This document shows, piece by piece, positions 16,472 through 23,404 of a stretch of 64,000 bases of DNA. The stretch spans positions 1 through 64,000 of the forward strand of contig CAJTOO010000010.1 of the NCBI GenBank assembly GCA_910577735.1, read 5' to 3'. Position numbers and translations under genes: made by a program. The notes below the pieces were generated by a model that saw nothing but the letters and a program-made list of their open reading frames with translations, made no database searches and was not told the DNA's origin. Source of the DNA: an uncultured Lachnospiraceae bacterium (GTDB taxonomy: Bacteria > Bacillota > Clostridia > Lachnospirales > Lachnospiraceae). How positions within the stretch are numbered: the first letter of the stretch is position 1; each line of letters opens with the position of its first letter.

Positions 16472-16475
16472 CGCA

Positions 16476-16532
16476 AAAACTCCTTCCAAGACTTTACCAT
16501 TGTTTCCCATAGTATGTCTTGGAAGGAGTTTT
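16476..16532 (-). terminator. 17-bp perfect hairpin: dut terminator that encloses gerA ribosome site
   Basis: Arms at 16532-16516 and 16492-16476 (minus strand order) pair perfectly over 17 bp with a 23-base loop, and the 3' arm runs into five T. It lies 68 bases past the dut stop, as an intrinsic terminator would. The 3' arm contains GGAAGGAG, the Shine-Dalgarno of gerA, so a full-length transcript would have this site sequestered. Confidence 0.75.
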
Positions 16533-16539
16533 CTTATGC
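16510..16539 (-). promoter_or_regulatory. Candidate sigma-G/sigma-F promoter of gerA
   Basis: Reading leftward: GCATA at 16539-16535, 18 bases, CATACTA at 16516-16510. This fits the sigma-G/sigma-F consensus, and gerA operons are sigma-G dependent in Bacillus subtilis. The predicted start (near 16503) falls in the loop of the hairpin, so this transcript would lack the 5' arm and leave the gerA SD free. Confidence 0.65.
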
Positions 16540-16599
16540 ATATCTTTAAATCCCATTTCCTCTCAAATCGTATTCCGTGACTGGCACCATACTGCCACG

Positions 16600-17058
16600 T
16601 CAGGCTTTTCCGGTACTGCCATGTCCGCCGCGGTCTGCATGATCAAGATGCGCAACCTCATCAAAAGTAATTCGTGGCTGGTTCTCCATGATCCGGAACT
16701 GACAGATCCTGTCATTCACATGAATCTCTGTATCCCGCACCGCATACACGGGCATAAACCACTGATCATGATCGCCGCAGTAAGAGGCATCTATAACACC
16801 CTGATGATTCGTCTGGATAATACCAAAATTCTTAAAGGTAGAACTGCGCGGCACCACATGAGCCTCATATCCTGCGGGAAGCTCCATGGCCACACCAAGC
16901 GGAATCAATTTAAACTCCCCCTTTTTCAGCACTACATCTTCTGCCGCACGCAGATCAATCCAGTCGGACTTACCGTCTATGTAAGTAAGTTTTTCTATTT
17001 TATCTGTAAAATACTTTATTCTGATCGTTTCTGTACTCATTGTCTTCTCCGTGTTCAT
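16600..17058 (-). CDS. dut: dUTPase (dUTP diphosphatase)
   Basis: A 152-residue trimeric-type dUTPase that converts dUTP to dUMP and pyrophosphate, keeping uracil out of DNA and feeding dTMP synthesis. Motifs in order: DLRA (1), PRSSTFKNFG (2), GVIDASYCGD with the catalytic Asp (3), DRICQFRI (4), and RGGHGSTG near the C-terminus (5). It overlaps the nrdG stop by 4 bases (ATGA), so it is translationally coupled to deoxynucleotide synthesis. It could start at the second Met (MSTE). Confidence 0.92.
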   Translation of the reverse strand: MNTEKTMSTETIRIKYFTDKIEKLTYIDGKSDWIDLRAAEDVVLKKGEFKLIPLGVAMELPAGYEAHVVPRSSTFKNFGIIQTNHQGVIDASYCGDHDQWFMPVYAVRDTEIHVNDRICQFRIMENQPRITFDEVAHLDHADRGGHGSTGKA

Positions 17059-17564
17059 TCATAATCTCCACAGTAAAGCACCGGAACCAACGGATCCTCC
17101 TGCTCTAAACTTTTGGAAACATCAATCACTCTCTGATTACGGCTTCCCTTCCAGAGAAGCTTTACGTCTTTTAACTCAATCTTAAATTCCCCGTCCACCA
17201 GCACATCTACAAACTTCATGGCCGGATAATGCAGAATATCTTCCCAACTGTCACCTGTATAAAGCCAGATTGTCTTATTGGGATATTTCTGTTTGATTTC
17301 CTCCATCAGGCTTCTCACATCCAATCGGTTTGCCGAATGGAGGGGATCTCCGCCTGAAAAAGTGATTCCATTGATATAGGGTTTCTCCAATTGGTTAAAG
17401 ATTTCCTGTTTTGCAGTCTCGTCAAAGGGCAGACCGCCATCCGGATCCCAAGTGAGAGGATTCTGACACTCTTTACAGCAGTGTGAACAGCCCGCAAGCC
17501 AAAGCACCACTCGAAGACCGTCGCCGTTTAGCATGTCGTCCTTTGTAATATTATGGTATCTCAT
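17055..17564 (-). CDS. nrdG: Anaerobic ribonucleotide reductase activase NrdG (copy 1)
   Basis: A 169-residue radical SAM activase that installs the glycyl radical in NrdD. The CxxxCxxC cluster motif (GCSHCCKEC) lies near residue 30, followed by FSGGDPLHSANR and WLYTGDSWED. It is downstream of nrdD with about 200 bases of repeat-bearing sequence between, and overlaps dut. It is clearly distinct in sequence from the second NrdG at 57902. Confidence 0.92.
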   Translation of the reverse strand: MRYHNITKDDMLNGDGLRVVLWLAGCSHCCKECQNPLTWDPDGGLPFDETAKQEIFNQLEKPYINGITFSGGDPLHSANRLDVRSLMEEIKQKYPNKTIWLYTGDSWEDILHYPAMKFVDVLVDGEFKIELKDVKLLWKGSRNQRVIDVSKSLEQEDPLVPVLYCGDYE

Positions 17565-17586
17565 AAATTATATATCCTTATTTAAT

Positions 17587-17680
17587 GTGAAAACCTCTGC
17601 ATTTCATGCAGAGCTTCATTCACAATGGCCTTGTCTTTGCCTCGTGAAAACCTCTGCATTTCATGCAGAGCTTCATTCAC
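17587..17680. repeat. Two copies of a 37-bp hairpin repeat between nrdD and nrdG
   Basis: Identical 37-bp copies occur at 17587-17623 and 17644-17680, separated by 20 bases. Each contains a strong hairpin (CTCTGCAT-TTC-ATGCAGAG) and is itself bounded by GTGA/TCAC. A further imperfect hairpin (CATAACGCC to GGCATTATG) lies near 17720-17752. In the nrdD-nrdG transcript these would form a row of stem-loops and could adjust mRNA stability or the NrdD:NrdG ratio. Confidence 0.8.
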
Positions 17681-17768
17681 TACGGCTTCGCCTTCGTTCA
17701 TGATGGACGCTCGCCGCAAGCATAACGCCTCCTGTAAATAGGGGCATTATGTTTGTGGCTCGCTGTTT

Positions 17769-19958
17769 TCACATGCTTTTCCTTTCTGCGATTTCTGCCA
17801 TTTTGGCATCACTGAGTCTTGTGTCGCCATGGACGCGGGAATAAGCCAGATAACCGTTCATACGGTCAATTTTTGTCAGGTTACGGCTGCCGCATATAGG
17901 ACAGACATCCATTTCCAGTTCCTGATGCCCACAATCATCGCAGTAGGCTAATGACAAATTCACTCCCTCATAGAATCCCATATCCATGGCCCGCCTGATC
18001 AGGGTCTTAATCGCTTCCATATTGTAGTCTATAGGATACTTGACATACTGAATTTTTCCGCCATTTGCCATCTCCCAGAATCGATATTCCAGATCCTGCT
18101 TCTCGATAGGCGTAATATCTTCCGTTACATGACAGTGGAAACTGTTGGAAACATAATCCCTGTCAGAAACACCCTCTATAATACCATATTTGGCCCTGAA
18201 CTGTTTCACCTGCAGGCCGCAGAGATTTTCCGCCGGCGTGCCGTAAATCGCATAAAGGTGACCATCTTGTTCTTTGTATTCCGTAATCTTATTATTGATA
18301 TGCTCCAGTACTTCCAGGGCAAATGCCCCATCTTCCACAAGAGACTTACCATTATATAACTCCTGCAGTTCATTAAAAGCTGTGATACCAAAGCTTGCTG
18401 TGGCAGACTTAAGAATCGGTTTGATCTTGTCATGCAGCTGCAGATGTCCGCCCAGAAAACCACCCTCACAATAAGCGAGCGGATTCGTGGAAGCCCGCAT
18501 CTCCCCTAAATACGCATAGGTTCTGATATGCAGCTGTCTGATCAGATTCAGGTAATAGTCAAGCACCTCATAGAAATCCTTTCCCTCCTGTCTTGACTTC
18601 GCCAAAATCATAGGCAGGTGCAGGGATACCGCTCCCACATTGAATCTGCCTACAAAAACAGGCGTATCTTCTTCATCTGCCGGATGCATACCGCCACGCT
18701 CATACCAAGGGGAAAGGAAGGCGCGGCATCCCATAGGCGAGATTACTTTACCATACTGCTTGTACATACTGGCTATATAGCCCTTCCCGGTAAGACTGAG
18801 CCAGTCCGGATACATGGTCTTGGCCGAACATTTGACTCCCGCCTCAAACACATCTTCCAGCTCCTTACCGGCTCCATGCAGATTCTCATCGTATAAGAAC
18901 ACAATTTTCGGGAACAGCACCGGCTTCTTACAATCTTTCTTGCCCTGCCCCTTACGCCGCACATTGAGCATCATGATCGTGCCCATCTTTGCAAACCGTC
19001 CGGTGCCAATGCCCGCCGTCACTGTGATAAAAGGATAATCCCCGCGGCTGCTGGCCACAGTATTGAACTTATACTCCCAGCCCTGGAATCCCTGCTCAAA
19101 CTCTTTCTTCACATCTGCCAGAGCCTGTGCCTCTGCTCTCTCCTGGTCAATGCCAAGGTTCCTATATTTCTCAATATTTCTCTTATAAGATTTTTCGGCA
19201 TAGGGCTCCAGGATCTTGTCCACCTCCGGCACTGTAAAGCCGCCATACTGCTGACTTGCCGCACTTAAAACGATATCCCCTATGACATCAAAGGCCACAT
19301 CCAGCGTCTTCGGCTCATTGTACCAGATATTTCCCATCTCAAAACCGCCGCTTAACACTTCTGCCACATTAAAGAGACAGCAGTTCATCGTATCTCTTCT
19401 GGCAGACATATCATGGACATAGATATATCCGTCACGGCAGGCCTGAATCTCTTCCGTAGTCATAAAAAATTTCTGGTATAGTTCCTTATTAAACTGGTTA
19501 AAAATCAGACTTCGCTTGGTAGATACCAGAGCGCTGTCCGTATTAGCGTTTTCCTTATCCCCAATATACATGATTGACTGACTCTTCTTATAGACATCGT
19601 CCATCATGCGCACAAAATCCTGTTTGTAGTTACGATAATCGCGGTAGCTCTTTGCCACAATAGGCTTGACGTCTTCTAAGGCGCTCTCCACAATATTGTG
19701 CATGATCTGAATCGGAATCTGCGCTTCATCCAGTTCATTTACTTTTTCAATAACTGTCTGACAGATATGACGCTTCTCTTCTTCCGTAAATTTGGTCAGG
19801 GCGCGGTATGCACTCTTTCCGACAGCATCAATGACTTTCTGAACATTAAACGCTTCCAGACTGCCATCCTTCTTGATTACCTTTACAATTTTTTCCGGTT
19901 GATACTCCAGACTGAAATTCTCTCCAACTGAATTATCTGATTCGAATTTACTGCTCAT
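17769..19958 (-). CDS. nrdD: Anaerobic (class III) ribonucleoside-triphosphate reductase NrdD (copy 1)
   Basis: A 729-residue glycyl-radical enzyme reducing NTPs to dNTPs without oxygen. It has an N-terminal ATP-cone (IVKVIKKDGSLEAFNVQKV, about residues 24-110), the catalytic barrel (YVHDMSARRDTMNCCLFN), a C-terminal zinc ribbon (CDDC and CPIC), and a radical-site region MNGYLAYSR close to the end. The start at 19958 (MSSKFE) is set by GGAGG 6 bases upstream; the longer frame upstream runs through the promoter. NrdR-like boxes precede it. A second, divergent NrdD is encoded at 58423. Confidence 0.93.
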   Translation of the reverse strand: MSSKFESDNSVGENFSLEYQPEKIVKVIKKDGSLEAFNVQKVIDAVGKSAYRALTKFTEEEKRHICQTVIEKVNELDEAQIPIQIMHNIVESALEDVKPIVAKSYRDYRNYKQDFVRMMDDVYKKSQSIMYIGDKENANTDSALVSTKRSLIFNQFNKELYQKFFMTTEEIQACRDGYIYVHDMSARRDTMNCCLFNVAEVLSGGFEMGNIWYNEPKTLDVAFDVIGDIVLSAASQQYGGFTVPEVDKILEPYAEKSYKRNIEKYRNLGIDQERAEAQALADVKKEFEQGFQGWEYKFNTVASSRGDYPFITVTAGIGTGRFAKMGTIMMLNVRRKGQGKKDCKKPVLFPKIVFLYDENLHGAGKELEDVFEAGVKCSAKTMYPDWLSLTGKGYIASMYKQYGKVISPMGCRAFLSPWYERGGMHPADEEDTPVFVGRFNVGAVSLHLPMILAKSRQEGKDFYEVLDYYLNLIRQLHIRTYAYLGEMRASTNPLAYCEGGFLGGHLQLHDKIKPILKSATASFGITAFNELQELYNGKSLVEDGAFALEVLEHINNKITEYKEQDGHLYAIYGTPAENLCGLQVKQFRAKYGIIEGVSDRDYVSNSFHCHVTEDITPIEKQDLEYRFWEMANGGKIQYVKYPIDYNMEAIKTLIRRAMDMGFYEGVNLSLAYCDDCGHQELEMDVCPICGSRNLTKIDRMNGYLAYSRVHGDTRLSDAKMAEIAERKSM

Positions 19959-20018
19959 ACATTCCCTCCATGGTGCTTTGCCGCAGGAATTCCCCTCCTG
20001 CTCATTCTCCCTCTCCCC

Positions 20019-20064
20019 TACAAAATATTGTATCAGTTGACATAATAATACCATATTTAGTGGT
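20019..20064 (-). promoter_or_regulatory. Tandem NrdR-box-like palindromes
   Basis: Two AT-rich palindromes resemble the NrdR box: TACAATATTTTGTA (20032-20019) and ACCACTAAATATGGT (20064-20050). Their centres are about 31-32 bases apart, the three-turn spacing known for NrdR, the ATP/dATP-sensing repressor of reductase genes. They lie just downstream of the predicted transcription start of nrdD, where binding would block it. Confidence 0.6.
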
Positions 20065-20072
20065 TTAGATTT

Positions 20073-20101
20073 AGTATAAGATAATAAACTTGGGATGTCA
20101 A
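20073..20101 (-). promoter_or_regulatory. Sigma-A promoter of nrdD
   Basis: On the minus strand TTGACA (20101-20096), a 17-base spacer and TATACT (20078-20073). This gives a leader of about 110 bases holding the NrdR-like boxes. Confidence 0.75.
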
Positions 20102-20125
20102 TGTTACCACTCCATAAAAACCACC

Positions 20126-20157
20126 AAAAAGGGATATGTCTTTTTGTGACATATCCC
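20126..20157 (-). terminator. Terminator of the aminotransferase gene
   Basis: A perfect 10-bp stem (20131-20140 with 20148-20157), 7-base loop, followed on the minus strand by TTTTTGG. It lies about 30 bases past the stop at 20189. Confidence 0.8.
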
Positions 20158-20188
20158 ATACAAAATTCTATTGACAAAATTCGAAATA

Positions 20189-21358
20189 TCATGCAATCAT
20201 GCCTGCATGCGCGATTGCGGCCACAGCCTCTTCAATTTCTTCCACAGGAAGTGTCAGGGCAAAACGCACATGCCCTCGTCCCAAAGACCCGAAGCTGCTT
20301 CCCGGTGTACACAAGACACCTGTCTTTTCAAATAATTCCATGACAAATGCCACATCATCGTCGTATTTCTCCGGAATCCTGGCCCAGGCAAACATGGTAC
20401 CCTCACTGTCCTCTATCGGCCAGCCGATTCTCCGTAAACCGCCGCAAAGTGCATCTCTTCTTTCCTGATACGCCGCACGCTGTTCTTTCACCATCTGGTC
20501 AGAACCCTTCAATGCTGCCACAGCACCATACTGTACCGGTAAAAAGGTTCCATAATCTATCTGGGAGCGCAGCCTTTTAAAACCTGCCACAATCTCACTG
20601 TTTCCCACAAGAAAACTCATTCTGGCTCCCGTGTAATTGAAAGACTTGGACAAAGAATAAAACTCTACGGCAATCTCCTTCGCCCCCGGTATCCGCAGGA
20701 TGGATTTGCCCTCTCTGCCGTCATAAATGATATCTGAATAGGCATTATCGTGAATCAATATAATCTGATGTTTTGCTGCCCAGGGAACTAGCTTCTCATA
20801 AAAGGAGTCCGGAGCAGCCTTACATACAGGGTTGAGCGGATAGGAAACAATCATGCACTTTACCTTGGACAACATATTCTCGTCCATTTTATCAAGTTCC
20901 GGTAGATACCCATTCTCCTGTGTCAGTGCATATGTCTTAATCTGTGCGCCTGCCAAGGAAGGGCCGATGCCAAAAATCGGATAACCGGGATCTGGTACAA
21001 GCACACAATCTCCCGGATTACAAAGTGTCATACAGATATGGGCGATGCCCTCCTGAGAACCATACACACTCATCACTTCCTCTTTCGCAAGCTCCACACC
21101 GTATCTGCTCTGATAACGCCCGATAACCGCCTCCACCAGTTCCGGAATGTCTGCCAGCGCATATTTATAATTCTCCGGCTCACGGGCCGCTTCCACCACC
21201 GCATCTATCACATGCTGTTGCGGCGGAAAGTCCGGTGTCCCCACAGAAAGATTATAAATCTTATGTCCCTGTTGTTCCATCTGTGTCTTTTTCTCATTCA
21301 GGACCTGGAAAATGCCCTCTTCAAAGCCTTTCATACGGTCTGCCAACTGTATTTTCAT
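20189..21358 (-). CDS. PLP-dependent class I/II aminotransferase
   Basis: A 389-residue fold-type I aminotransferase. It has YNLSVGTPDFPP near residue 35, PDPGYPIF, the NPVCKAAP substrate loop, HDNAYSDIIYDG around the cofactor Asp, and the Schiff-base lysine in YSLSKSFNYTGARM (about 235). The sequence resembles the LL-diaminopimelate or aspartate-type aminotransferases, but the substrate cannot be fixed by reading. ATG 21358 (MKIQLA) has GGAG 5 bases upstream and matches the family start. It lies after the WYL regulator on the same strand. Confidence 0.82.
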   Translation of the reverse strand: MKIQLADRMKGFEEGIFQVLNEKKTQMEQQGHKIYNLSVGTPDFPPQQHVIDAVVEAAREPENYKYALADIPELVEAVIGRYQSRYGVELAKEEVMSVYGSQEGIAHICMTLCNPGDCVLVPDPGYPIFGIGPSLAGAQIKTYALTQENGYLPELDKMDENMLSKVKCMIVSYPLNPVCKAAPDSFYEKLVPWAAKHQIILIHDNAYSDIIYDGREGKSILRIPGAKEIAVEFYSLSKSFNYTGARMSFLVGNSEIVAGFKRLRSQIDYGTFLPVQYGAVAALKGSDQMVKEQRAAYQERRDALCGGLRRIGWPIEDSEGTMFAWARIPEKYDDDVAFVMELFEKTGVLCTPGSSFGSLGRGHVRFALTLPVEEIEEAVAAIAHAGMIA

Positions 21359-21446
21359 CGTCTCTCCATTCTGTGTCTTTTCCGCACCATTTTTATGATA
21401 TTTGTCCCTCTGGTAAATATTTAATATTGAAAAGAACATTTGCCGT

Positions 21447-22436
21447 TCAGTACTGTGCAAGCACCGCCTGCAGATGAGCCTGATATGCCTCTGTTACCTC
21501 CTTGGGCGACACAATACACGCCCCGGCGCCAAGCCCTGTAATCCAGCCGAAGAACTGACCGCTGACCGCCACCTTGACCCTTACTGTGAAGTGTTCATCA
21601 TCCCGTTGTCTCATCGGCACATCTTTACCAAATCGGTCTATCACCACCCCGATAAGACGATTCTCAAATTCCAGTGTGACGGTCTCCTCCCGGCCCCCAT
21701 ACATGCCAAAAGTCTTATTGGCATAATCTGCAATGTCAAAACGCTCAAAGAGTGCCGCACCTTCCCGTTTGGTACCGCTAAGGATTTCAATCTTCCCCAT
21801 CTTATCCACCCGGAAATGCTTGATCTTATCTTCCTCTCCGTCATGTGCTATCAGATAATAATTTTCATCTTTACAGGTCAGTGCCCAGGGGCTGACCCGG
21901 TACCTTCTGCCATCCCGTCTTGGCACCAATTCCTTGGCAAGATTCCATTCCAGATACTGAAAAGATATCTGGTCATTGTCCTGAATGGCTCTGTGAATAT
22001 CATCCACGATATAATAGATGCTCTCATTAGCCGTCTTGATCCGGTTCGCCACATAAACCTGACGCTGCAATTGTCCCGCCTCTGCCTTGGAAGCCAGTTT
22101 TTCAATCTTACCGATCAATTCCCTGGATTTCTTTACCGTCAGAAATCTGGATGCCTGGACAGTCTCAACAAGCAGCTTTAACTCTGCCAGCTCAAATTCC
22201 CTGTCTGCCAGATAATATCCGCCGCCGCTTTTGGACTTTACGAGGACAATATCGTAACCAAAATCATTTAACTGCGCAATATCATCATAAATACTCTTCC
22301 GCTCTGCTTTGATATCATATGCCGCCAGCCCATCAATCAAAGCCTGCGCACTCAGGCAGTGATTTTCATCAGACTGTTCTGTCAAAATTTTCACTAAATA
22401 CAGTAATTTCAATTTCTGATTGGGTGACTTCGCCAT
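21447..22436 (-). CDS. WYL-domain HTH transcriptional regulator (YafY-like)
   Basis: A 329-residue regulator. The N-terminal winged helix (LYLVKILTEQSDENHCLS..LIDGL and ERKSIYDDIAQLNDFGYDI, residues 10-65) binds DNA. A WYL domain follows (about 145-225: ALTCKDENYYLIAHDG and KIKHFRVDKM), then a C-terminal WCX-type domain. WYL domains sense ligands or nucleic acids. It stands 89 bases upstream of the aminotransferase, which may be its target or simply its neighbour. Confidence 0.85.
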   Translation of the reverse strand: MAKSPNQKLKLLYLVKILTEQSDENHCLSAQALIDGLAAYDIKAERKSIYDDIAQLNDFGYDIVLVKSKSGGGYYLADREFELAELKLLVETVQASRFLTVKKSRELIGKIEKLASKAEAGQLQRQVYVANRIKTANESIYYIVDDIHRAIQDNDQISFQYLEWNLAKELVPRRDGRRYRVSPWALTCKDENYYLIAHDGEEDKIKHFRVDKMGKIEILSGTKREGAALFERFDIADYANKTFGMYGGREETVTLEFENRLIGVVIDRFGKDVPMRQRDDEHFTVRVKVAVSGQFFGWITGLGAGACIVSPKEVTEAYQAHLQAVLAQY

Positions 22437-22541
22437 TCTGCCTCCTCATCTATTGACCGGCCTGCAAAAATAAATTTACCCCGCAAATGAATTTTACAAG
22501 ATCCGCTTCGCGGACTCAGATATACGGCGGAGCTATTAAAC

Positions 22542-22566
22542 AGGGGAAAGCACATTGCTCTCCCCT
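22542..22566 (-). terminator. Hairpin after small membrane protein gene
   Basis: AGGGGAAAGCA at 22542 pairs with TGCTCTCCCCT ending at 22566, giving a stem of about 11 bp with one wobble pair and a 3-base loop. A short T stretch follows on the minus strand. Confidence 0.6.
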
Positions 22567-22575
22567 CCCAAATGA

Positions 22576-22752
22576 TTATATGGTTGTCTGCTGTGCCTCA
22601 TCTGCCGCAGCTGTCTGTGCTGTTGCCTTTGCATCCTTACTCTTACGCCACTTCGCCCCGATAATACAGGCGACTACAACCAGCGCCACAATCAGTAAAA
22701 AGCACAGTAAGTACGATAAAAATGAGTTCACGAATAAGATCAAATTTGTCAT
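22576..22752 (-). CDS. Small single-span membrane protein
   Basis: A 58-residue protein with one long hydrophobic helix (about residues 10-33: LCFLLIVALVVVACIIGA) followed by a basic KWRKSKDAK stretch and an Ala/Gln/Thr-rich tail, predicted cytosolic. AGAAGG lies 9 bases before ATG 22752; a TTG at 22761 is less likely. It is followed by its own terminator, which supports a real gene. No known family is recognised. Confidence 0.55.
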   Translation of the reverse strand: MTNLILFVNSFLSYLLCFLLIVALVVVACIIGAKWRKSKDAKATAQTAAADEAQQTTI

Positions 22753-22811
22753 CTGTCCCAACCTTCTCTCTTCTTAAATAAATAGCCGGTATGGCCTCAA
22801 AACTAGGCCTA

Positions 22812-23294
22812 TTATAGCACGGTCAATCCCGTATCGTCAAGTAAGTCCGCACCATCTGCCGCCGTGGTGGCTAACTTATCGCAGCGCTCATTTTCAGGGT
22901 GGCCGTCATGTCCTTTCACCCAACAGAATGTCACCTTATGGTTTTCTTTGGCCCTAAGGAGACGTTCCCAGAGATCTACATTCTTAACCGGTTTATTCCC
23001 TGCTGTCTTCCAGCCTTTCTTGATCCAGGCTTCTATCCAGTGTTTATTAAAAGCATCTGTCACATATTTGGAATCCGATATCAGCGTTACCTCACAGGGT
23101 TTCGTCAAAGCCTCCAGACCTATAATTGCCGCCATCAGCTCCATACGGTTGTTCGTTGTTTTCTTATATCCCGCAGAATATTCCCTTTCATGCAGATTTC
23201 CTTTCGAATCCACATACTGCAGAACCACACCGTATCCGCCAGGGCCTTCCGGATTGCCGCGCGCCGCCCCGTCCGTATATATCGTTACTTTCAT
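22812..23294 (-). CDS. rnhA: Ribonuclease HI
   Basis: A 160-residue type 1 RNase H that cuts the RNA strand of RNA-DNA hybrids. The four catalytic acids are visible: IYTDGAARGNP (Asp8), NRMELMAAI (Glu), ISDSKYV (Asp) and NERCDKLA (Asp), together with WVKGHDGHPENE. The start at 23294 (MKVTIY) is chosen from the family; the frame upstream lacks a ribosome site. It is last in the nucleoside/MutS-like operon. Confidence 0.92.
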   Translation of the reverse strand: MKVTIYTDGAARGNPEGPGGYGVVLQYVDSKGNLHEREYSAGYKKTTNNRMELMAAIIGLEALTKPCEVTLISDSKYVTDAFNKHWIEAWIKKGWKTAGNKPVKNVDLWERLLRAKENHKVTFCWVKGHDGHPENERCDKLATTAADGADLLDDTGLTVL

Positions 23295-23404
23295 ATCCCC
23301 GATTCCTTCCTGAAATTTCCCATATGTCCGGCATCCATTGACAGCCTTCCGGCAAAATACCACCTGCAGATTTACCAAAATCAGCTGCCGTCTGATCCTC
23401 TTTA

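Noticed and set aside
17587..17680. Two 37-bp repeats with 20-base spacing as a CRISPR array
   Set aside because: Only two copies, a spacer too short, a strong inner palindrome and no cas genes in the window; it lies within the nrd operon.
20001..20192. Longer N-terminus of NrdD copy 1 (78 extra residues)
   Set aside because: The added region includes the promoter, NrdR-like boxes and the aminotransferase terminator; ATG 19958 has a proper ribosome site.
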